NCBI GenBank assembly: GCA_902794005.1 | Contig: CADBFO010000009.1 | Location: 1 to 64,000 of the forward strand | Direction of reading: 5' to 3' | Length of the DNA stretch: 64,000 bases | DNA from: an uncultured Bacteroidia bacterium | GTDB taxonomy: Bacteria > Bacteroidota > Bacteroidia > Bacteroidales > UBA932 | Shown here: in pieces, positions 58,829 to 64,000 of the stretch | Numbering within the stretch: the stretch's first letter is position 1 | How the letters are laid out: the number at the start of each line of letters is the position of its first letter | Notes under the pieces: generated by a model | Databases searched by the model: none | Told to the model about the DNA's origin: nothing | Seen by the model: the letters and a program-made list of their open reading frames with translations, nothing else | Made by a program: the position numbers and the translations under genes

Positions 58829-61378
58829 ATGAAAAGTATCGTGAAAAATATCGCCGTCGGCCTGGGCGCCATCGCCCTGTTCCTGGCGCTGAGTTACGGT
58901 TTTGTGCCGCAAGTTCTGGACGGTAAAATCGTGAACCAGAGCGACATCTCCGGCTATGTGGGCATGTCGCACGAGATGACCGAGTGGAACAAGGCCCACC
59001 CGGACAACCCCACCTACTGGACGGATTCCATGTTCGGCGGAATGCCCACCACGGCCATTTCCACGCAGAACAAGGGGGATTACACCCAGTGGATTTACGA
59101 CGGGCTCCTCACCGGAAAGCGGCCGGCCACCTACCTGTTCATTGCGCTGCTGGGGGCCTTCCTGCTGTTCCTGGCACTGGGGGTGAACTGGACGGTTGCC
59201 CTGGGCGGCGCCGTGGCCATCGCCTTCTGCAGCTACAATTTCCAGATTATCCAGGTGGGGCACAATACCAAGATGCAGGCCATCGCCTTCATGCCCTGGG
59301 TGCTGGCCGCGCTGGTTTATACCTATCGTTCTTGTCGTTCTGAAGCCTGCCCTGAGCCCTGGAAAACCCTTCTCGGCGCCGCCCTTTTCGGCCTGGCGCT
59401 GAGCATGCAAATCAAGGCCAACCACCAGCAGATTACCTACTATCTGGCCATTATGGTGCTGCTGTATGCGCTGGTGGAGCTGGTTCATACCATCCGGACA
59501 AAGGCCTGGAAGCCGTTTCTCATGGCATCGCTCCTGCTGCTGGTGCTGGGCGGCGCCGGCATCGCCACCAATGTGAACAAGCTGCTTCCGCTGGCCAAAT
59601 ACACGCCGCAGACCATGCGGGGCGGCTCCGAACTGTCCAAGGATGGCGCCAATGCAGAGGGCCTGGATCTGGACTATGCCACTGCTTGGAGCTACGGCTG
59701 GGAAGAGCTTCCCAACCTGATGATTCCCGACTTCAACGGCGGGGCATCGGCCGGAGCGGTGAATCCGGAGAAATCGGCCACCATCAAGCTGCTGCGGCAG
59801 GCGGGGCAGAAGAACCTCAAGGAGATGGCCAAACAACTGCCGATGTACTGGGGCCCGCAGCCGTTTACCGCCGGACCCATGTACATGGGCGCCGTCACGC
59901 TGTTTCTCTTTGTGCTGGGCCTGGGCCTGTACCGGGGGCGCGAGAAATGGTGGCTCCTGGCGGCGACAATCCTGGCTGTCCTCATGGCCGTAGGCAGCCA
60001 TTTCATGGCTTTTACCGCCTTCTGTTTCAAGGTTTTGCCACTGTATAACAAGTTCCGCACGGTGTCCATGGCGCTGGTGGTGCTGCAGCTGAGCCTGCCG
60101 ATGCTGGGCTTTGTGACCCTGGACCGCATCGTGCGGGGAGAGTACGACAAAAAACGCTTTCTGAAGGCTTTCTGGTGGGCTTTTGGCCTCACGGGCGGCT
60201 TCTCGCTGCTGTGCTGGCTGGCCCCCGGACTCTTCGGCAATTTCGAAAGCGCCTCCGACGCCGGCATGCAGGATGTGCTGGTGGAGGCCCTGGTGCAGGA
60301 CCGCATCGCCCTCTTCCGGGCCGATGCCCTCCTGTCCTTCGTCCTGATTGCCGCATCGGCCCTCCTGCTCCTGTGGGCCTATCTTCCCAAGGGGCAGACG
60401 GAGCATGCGAAAGCGTTCGCCGGGGTCGGGCGCAAATGGGTGGCGGCCGTCATCATCTGCGTGATCAGCGCCACCAACCTCTTCGTCACGGGCAGGCGCT
60501 ACCTCAACGCCAGCCATTTCACCACGCCCAAGGACTTCGGAAAACCCTTCGCCGAGCGCCCCGTGGACCAGATTATCAAGGCCGACAAGGACCCGCACTA
60601 CCGCGTCCTGGACCTCACGGTGAACGTGTTCAACTCTTCCGTCCCTTCCTATCACCACAAGTCGGTGGGCGGCTATTCCCCGGCCAAGCTGCAGCGCTAC
60701 CAAGACCTCATCGAGCACTACCTGACCGGTGAAATCAACGGCCTGTACAAGCAGCTGAACGGCGGCGCCGAGCTGGAAGAAGCGGAGGCGTGGATGGCCG
60801 CCGGAACGCCGGTTCTCAACGCCCTCAACACCCGCTACGTGGTGCTGGACGGCGCTTATCCGCCGCTGGTGAACGACGCCGCCTTCGGCCCTGCGTGGTT
60901 TGTGGACAGCGTCGCCGTGGCCGCCACCCCCGATGAGGAAATCGCCCTGCTGGGGCAGGTGGACCTTCGGACCACGGCCGTGGTGGGCAAATCCTTCGCT
61001 GGCGCCCAGGACGGCAGTTCCCATTCTGAACAAAGTGAAGATTCCGATTCCATCCGGATGACCTCCTACGCTCCCAACGAGCTGCATTACACGTACAGCG
61101 CCGCAGGGGACCGCCTGGCCGTGTTCTCGGAGGTGTATTACCCCAACGGCTGGCACGCCACCGTGGACGGGCAGCCCCTGGAACTCATCAGGGCCGACTG
61201 GACGCTCCGCGCAGCGCTGCTGCCCGCCGGCGAGCACGAGGTGGTGATGACCTTCCTGCCGGACAGCTACCGGACGGGCGCCACGGTCTCCCGCATTGCC
61301 TCCATCGGCCTGCTGGCGCTCCTGCTGCTGGCGCTGGCCCTGGCCTTTATCCGTTCCACCCCTGGCGCGTCAGACTAA
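58829..61378 (+). CDS. YfhO-family polytopic membrane protein
   Basis: 849 aa with 12 or more hydrophobic segments and a large extracytoplasmic loop, as in YfhO proteins (a GT-C-like fold). Landmarks: YWTDSMFGGMPTTAIS, GNTKMQ-like VGHNTKMQAIAFMPW, LNKLLPLAKYT-like VNKLLPLAKYTPQTMRGG, and a C-terminal FSEVYYPNGWHATVDGQPLEL. It probably transfers a lipid-linked sugar or modifies cell-wall glycans. Two stretches look like CHSERSEES-family insertions: YRSCRSEACPEPWK (about 167-180) and SFAGAQDGSSHSEQSED (about 724-740). Its stop is 6 nt before a 107-bp element. Confidence 0.9.
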   Translation: MKSIVKNIAVGLGAIALFLALSYGFVPQVLDGKIVNQSDISGYVGMSHEMTEWNKAHPDNPTYWTDSMFGGMPTTAISTQNKGDYTQWIYDGLLTGKRPATYLFIALLGAFLLFLALGVNWTVALGGAVAIAFCSYNFQIIQVGHNTKMQAIAFMPWVLAALVYTYRSCRSEACPEPWKTLLGAALFGLALSMQIKANHQQITYYLAIMVLLYALVELVHTIRTKAWKPFLMASLLLLVLGGAGIATNVNKLLPLAKYTPQTMRGGSELSKDGANAEGLDLDYATAWSYGWEELPNLMIPDFNGGASAGAVNPEKSATIKLLRQAGQKNLKEMAKQLPMYWGPQPFTAGPMYMGAVTLFLFVLGLGLYRGREKWWLLAATILAVLMAVGSHFMAFTAFCFKVLPLYNKFRTVSMALVVLQLSLPMLGFVTLDRIVRGEYDKKRFLKAFWWAFGLTGGFSLLCWLAPGLFGNFESASDAGMQDVLVEALVQDRIALFRADALLSFVLIAASALLLLWAYLPKGQTEHAKAFAGVGRKWVAAVIICVISATNLFVTGRRYLNASHFTTPKDFGKPFAERPVDQIIKADKDPHYRVLDLTVNVFNSSVPSYHHKSVGGYSPAKLQRYQDLIEHYLTGEINGLYKQLNGGAELEEAEAWMAAGTPVLNALNTRYVVLDGAYPPLVNDAAFGPAWFVDSVAVAATPDEEIALLGQVDLRTTAVVGKSFAGAQDGSSHSEQSEDSDSIRMTSYAPNELHYTYSAAGDRLAVFSEVYYPNGWHATVDGQPLELIRADWTLRAALLPAGEHEVVMTFLPDSYRTGATVSRIASIGLLALLLLALALAFIRSTPGASD
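59332..59361. repeat. CHSERSEES-family repeat, partial (copy H), in the yfhO gene
   Basis: TTGTCGTTCTGAAGCCTGCC followed by CTGAGCCCTGG matches the start of the long variant (copy F). It is in frame and falls between two membrane helices. Confidence 0.6.
60990..61045. repeat. CHSERSEES repeat pair (copy I) in the yfhO gene
   Basis: AATCCTTCGCTGGCGCCCAG...ACGGC (second sub-family, reversed) is followed by TCCCATTCTGAACAAAGTG...ATTCC (first sub-family). The arrangement is that of copy A. It is in frame. Confidence 0.65.
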
Positions 61379-61384
61379 GGTGCT

Positions 61385-61491
61385 GGTGGCCGGTAACTGC
61401 TTTATTGTCAGGCGTTTGTGTATAATCCTCTGCACTTTTTGCGCAGAGGATTTTGCGTAAAGCATTGTATTTCAGGAACTTGCCAGCCACC
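61385..61491. repeat. 107-bp palindromic element, copy 6
   Basis: GGTGGC...GCCACC around a dyad centred on 61438, loop TTTTT. One stem base is changed (CTGCAC instead of CTGCGC) on the left. It lies between two genes of the same direction, 6 nt after the yfhO stop and 31 nt before the mrp -7 box. Confidence 0.9.
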
Positions 61492-61522
61492 CGGCAGCGT
61501 TGGAATACTGGCAAGATTTTCG

Positions 61523-61530
61523 TACTTTTG
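61523..61530 (+). promoter_or_regulatory. -7 box (TACTTTTG) of mrp
   Basis: It lies 18 nt before the mrp ATG and downstream of a 107-bp element. Confidence 0.55.
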
Positions 61531-61548
61531 CAGGACAATAGCGAAAAC

Positions 61549-62610
61549 ATGAATCAGAGCGAAATATTGCAATGGCTGCAGGAAGTGCAGCATCCCGGCA
61601 AGGAAGACCGGAGTGTCGTGGCGCTGGGGCTGGTGGAAAAGATGGAGATTGAGGAGGGGAAAGTACATGTCACCCTGGCGTTTCCCAAACGGCCGGATCC
61701 CCTGAAGAACTACCTGGTGGGGGCCGTCCAGGCCTGTCTGTATCGGCATTTGCCCGGCGGCACGGCCATCGAGGTGGACACCGTTGTGAAGGAGCCCGCC
61801 AAAGCGGCGCCCAAAGGCATCGAGTTCAATCTGGAGCAGTTGCGGGAGGTGAGCCACATCGTGGGCATCGCTTCCGGAAAGGGCGGCGTGGGCAAAAGCA
61901 CCGTCACGGTGAATCTTGCCGTGGCCCTGGCGCGCCTGGGCTATCGCGTGGGCGTGGCCGATGCCGACGTTTACGGTCCCTCCATCCCCACCATGACCGC
62001 CACCGAGGACGTCACCGTCGAGATGGAAGGCGAGGACGAAAACACCAACCTGTTCATCCCCGTGGAGAAATACGGCGTCAAGTGGCTCTCCGTGGGCCAC
62101 GTCTCGCAGGCCGGCCAGGCCCTCATCTGGCGCGGGCCGATGGCCTCCACCGCCCTCAAGCAGATCATCCTGCAAACCGCCTGGGGCCCGCTGGACTTCC
62201 TTCTCATCGACATGCCTCCGGGAACCGGCGACATCCATATCTCCCTCATCGGCGACGTGCCCATGAGCGGTGCCGTCATCGTGACCACCCCGCAGACCGT
62301 GGCCCTGGCCGATGTCCTCCGCGGCGCCAACATGTTCCGGAATCCGCAGGTGCAGAAGCCCATCTTCGGCCTGGTGGAAAACATGTCCTGGTTCACTCCG
62401 GCGGCCCATCCCGAGGAGAAATACTATCTGTTCGGCAAGGACGGCGGCGCGCAGATGGCAGCCCGTCTGGACATCCCCTTCCTGGGGCAGATTCCCCTGG
62501 TGCAGGACATCCGCGAAGGGGCCGATGACGGAACCCCCGCGGCCCTGCTGGACCGTCCGGACAGCCAGGCCTTCCTGGACCTGGCCCGCAAACTGGTCGC
62601 TGCCATCTGA
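61549..62610 (+). CDS. mrp: Mrp/NBP35-family (ApbC) ATPase for Fe-S cluster handling
   Basis: The ATG at 61549 gives 353 aa. An N-terminal MIP18-like (DUF59) domain (LQWLQEVQHPGKEDRSVVAL, VEKMEIEEGKVHVTLAF) precedes the deviant Walker A GIASGKGGVGKSTVTVNLA (about 104-122), DADVYGPSIPTM and LLIDMPPGTGDIHISL. The cysteine pair of many Mrp proteins is replaced by NMSWFTPAAHPEEKYYLFG, as I expect for Bacteroidota members. It is thought to carry or insert Fe-S clusters. Confidence 0.95.
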   Translation: MNQSEILQWLQEVQHPGKEDRSVVALGLVEKMEIEEGKVHVTLAFPKRPDPLKNYLVGAVQACLYRHLPGGTAIEVDTVVKEPAKAAPKGIEFNLEQLREVSHIVGIASGKGGVGKSTVTVNLAVALARLGYRVGVADADVYGPSIPTMTATEDVTVEMEGEDENTNLFIPVEKYGVKWLSVGHVSQAGQALIWRGPMASTALKQIILQTAWGPLDFLLIDMPPGTGDIHISLIGDVPMSGAVIVTTPQTVALADVLRGANMFRNPQVQKPIFGLVENMSWFTPAAHPEEKYYLFGKDGGAQMAARLDIPFLGQIPLVQDIREGADDGTPAALLDRPDSQAFLDLARKLVAAI

Positions 62611-62684
62611 TCGGCCCGGGGGGGTGGCGGTTGGCTTGGGTTGGATTGGCCGGCGGTTTGGTGGCCGGCGGTTGGCCTTGCAAG
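62611..62684. other. G-rich, low-complexity intergenic stretch
   Basis: Runs of GG and GGG on the plus strand, with degenerate units like CCGGCGGTTTGG and CCGGCGGTTGG. It separates mrp from palindromic element copy 7. No gene is seen. Confidence 0.5.
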
Positions 62685-62791
62685 GGTGGCCGCCAAGTGA
62701 TTGAAACACAGCGCTTTACAAATAATCCTCTGCGCAAAAAGCGCAGAGGATTTTACGTAAACGCCTGACAGGGAAGCGATTAGCTGCCACC
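62685..62791. repeat. 107-bp palindromic element, copy 7
   Basis: GGTGGC...GCCACC around a dyad centred on 62738, loop AAAAA, so it is inverted relative to copy 6. It lies between convergent genes, immediately next to the stop codon of the S46 peptidase gene. Confidence 0.9.
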
Positions 62792-64000
62792 CTACTTTGC
62801 GAAGGTCAGTTCGCTGATGATGTTGTGGGCGCCGCCGTATTTTTCCACCAGCCAGAGGACGTAGCGGATATCCACGCAGATGCAGCGCTGGAGGTCGGGT
62901 TCGAACATGACGTCGGAGCTCATGCTTTCCCAGTTGCCGTCAAAGGCCAGGCCGATCAGCTCTCCCCTGGCGTTGAGCACCGGGGAGCCGGAGTTGCCGC
63001 CCGTGATGTCGTTGTTGGTGAGGAAGCAGGTGTGCAGGGTGCCGTCCTTGTCGGCCCAGCGGCCGTAGTCGCCGGCTTCCAGCAGGCTCTTGATGCCGGC
63101 GGGCAGGATGAACTCGGGATTATTAGGATCTTCTTTCTCCAGGAGGCCCTTGGCGGTGGTGAAGTGCAGGTACTTGAGACCGTCCTTGGGGCTGTAGGGC
63201 AGTACCTTGCCGTAGGTGAGGCGCATGGTGGAGTTGGCGTCCGGGTACATGGCCCGGCCCTTCTGCCACTCCATGAGGGCGCCGGCGAAGTGCTTGCGGG
63301 CGGTGTCATACTTGTCGTCGTTGCCCATGTACCGCTTCTGGTAATATTTCATGAGCACGTCAACGGCGCTGCTGTAGAGTTCCACGGCCGGGTCTTCGGC
63401 CAGGACCGAAAATCCCTTTGCCGCCGCTTCCAGGGCCTTTTCGTACGAGGTGAAAACGCTGTTGTCGAAGAGGGAGTCCACATAGGCGGGGATGTCCAGC
63501 GTGGCGAAGTCGCCGCCGGAGAGCCCTGCCAGGTAGTCCTCCGGCCGGGCGTTTTTCCGGTAGAATTCCAGCAGCGCCACCGCCTCCTTGCGGTCCAGCG
63601 GCTCCACGTAGTCGCGGTACTGGTCCTTCATCGCATCCACGGCCTGCAGGAGAAGGGCAGTGGTGTCGGCATCGGCGGGAATATCGGCCGACAAGGAGCG
63701 GAAGGCTCCGGCGGCCAGGGTTGCCAGCTCGATCCTGAGCGGGGCCTCGGTGAGGAGGGTGATGGCGCGGTTGCCGGCCTTGTTTTCCTCCACGTACTCG
63801 GCGATGTCCTCAATGGGGGTGCCGTAGAGGGCCTTGCGCTCCGGCGAGGCCTCGATCCAAGCCTTCAGGGCCGCCTCTTTCTCTTCTTCCCGGCCGATGA
63901 TGTTCAGGTTCTCGAAGGCCAGTTCCTCGCCCTGCCACTTCTTCCAGCCGTTGGCGCTGCCGGCGTATTTGTCGGCATACTTGAGCTGGACGGAAGGGTC
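62792..64000 (-). CDS. S46-family dipeptidyl peptidase (DPP7/DPP11 type), N-terminus outside the window
   Basis: The frame is open from base 64000 to the stop at 62792 (402 codons seen); full S46 enzymes are about 700-720 aa, so only the C-terminal part is here. The catalytic serine lies in TGGNSGSPVLNARGELIGLAFDGNWESMSSD and is followed by QRCICVDIRYVLWLVEKYGG. The helical domain typical of S46 is represented by LKYADKYAGSANGWKKWQG and later helices. The Gly in AFDGNWE is where DPP7-type enzymes have Gly and DPP11-type have Arg, which suggests hydrophobic P1 preference. It is a periplasmic exopeptidase supplying dipeptides. Confidence 0.93.
   Translation of the reverse strand, partial: DPSVQLKYADKYAGSANGWKKWQGEELAFENLNIIGREEEKEAALKAWIEASPERKALYGTPIEDIAEYVEENKAGNRAITLLTEAPLRIELATLAAGAFRSLSADIPADADTTALLLQAVDAMKDQYRDYVEPLDRKEAVALLEFYRKNARPEDYLAGLSGGDFATLDIPAYVDSLFDNSVFTSYEKALEAAAKGFSVLAEDPAVELYSSAVDVLMKYYQKRYMGNDDKYDTARKHFAGALMEWQKGRAMYPDANSTMRLTYGKVLPYSPKDGLKYLHFTTAKGLLEKEDPNNPEFILPAGIKSLLEAGDYGRWADKDGTLHTCFLTNNDITGGNSGSPVLNARGELIGLAFDGNWESMSSDVMFEPDLQRCICVDIRYVLWLVEKYGGAHNIISELTFAK

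Noticed and set aside
62611..62684. G-quadruplex as a regulatory element
   Set aside because: G-runs are short and irregular apart from one run of seven; the stretch lies between convergent gene ends, so composition alone explains it.

Overview
The window is GC-rich chromosomal DNA (about 60% by eye, not computed) from a member of the Bacteroidota, most likely a high-GC Bacteroidales of a gut- or rumen-type habitat. The evidence is a SusC/SusD pair, Ser-type sulfatases, DUF4252 and NigD-like proteins, an S46 dipeptidyl peptidase, a C10 protease, a NagB-LmbE fusion, and many promoters with the Bacteroidota -7 box TAnnTTTG. The species cannot be named from the sequence. No phage, insertion sequence, plasmid function or CRISPR array was found.

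Layout. 1-8178 (+): a broken sulfatase, then a polysaccharide-utilisation operon susC-susD-sulfatase. 8004-15695 (-): sufB-pnuC-sufC-sufD(remnant), preceded by a shikimate operon aroB-aroD/aroA fusion-aroC. 15728-15894: a tRNA-Leu(CAA) with its own promoter and terminator. 15986-19105: a GH106-type glycosidase. 19184-20956: a DUF4252 / ECF sigma / membrane protein / DUF4252 operon. 21105-24283 (-): a serpin lipoprotein, then an ECF sigma factor with a protein that has one inner-membrane helix, a repetitive linker and a C-terminal beta-barrel. 24284-25439 holds no gene but is full of repeats. 25440-27782 (-): an unrecognised lipoprotein with a coding minisatellite. 27869-32302 (+): a DUF1080 protein, an ENPP-type phosphodiesterase and a NagB-LmbE fusion. 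32408-33938 (-): ferritin-like / glutathione peroxidase / OhrR-like regulator operon with a visible operator. 34248-42592 (-): two tandem transglutaminase-like lipoproteins, then an operon of a 48-aa peptide, a fimbrillin-like lipoprotein and a C10 protease. 42675-46963 (-): an outer-membrane barrel, a second ECF/trans-envelope pair and a NigD-like lipoprotein. 47023-50043 (-): an HEXXH/propeller/barrel protein. 50086-51039 (+): a thioredoxin-like lipoprotein. 51036-53441 (-): thyA and a DHFR-GalM fusion. 53500-62610 (+): SNF transporter, mutS, glycosyltransferase, YfhO protein and Mrp ATPase. 62792-64000 (-): an S46 peptidase running off the window.

Two repeat families stand out. (1) Seven copies of an element that is 107 bp long in every case. 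Each is a symmetric 51+5+51 design with GGTGGC at both ends (read inward) and a central AATCCTCTGCGC hairpin. All seven lie between genes and in two cases they supply the stop codon of a neighbouring gene. (2) About ten copies of a short repeat whose translation reads CHSERSEES. Several sit in frame inside essential-looking genes (aroC, aroB, a transglutaminase paralogue, yfhO, sufD), and one supplies the stop codon of the aroD-aroA fusion.

Functionally, most of the window is envelope and nutrient-capture biology (glycan uptake, sulfatases, proteases, lipoproteins, two sigma/barrel signalling modules), set among housekeeping genes (Fe-S assembly, shikimate, thymidylate, mismatch repair). Many promoters place TAnnTTTG only 4-8 nt before the start codon, which suggests leaderless or near-leaderless mRNAs.
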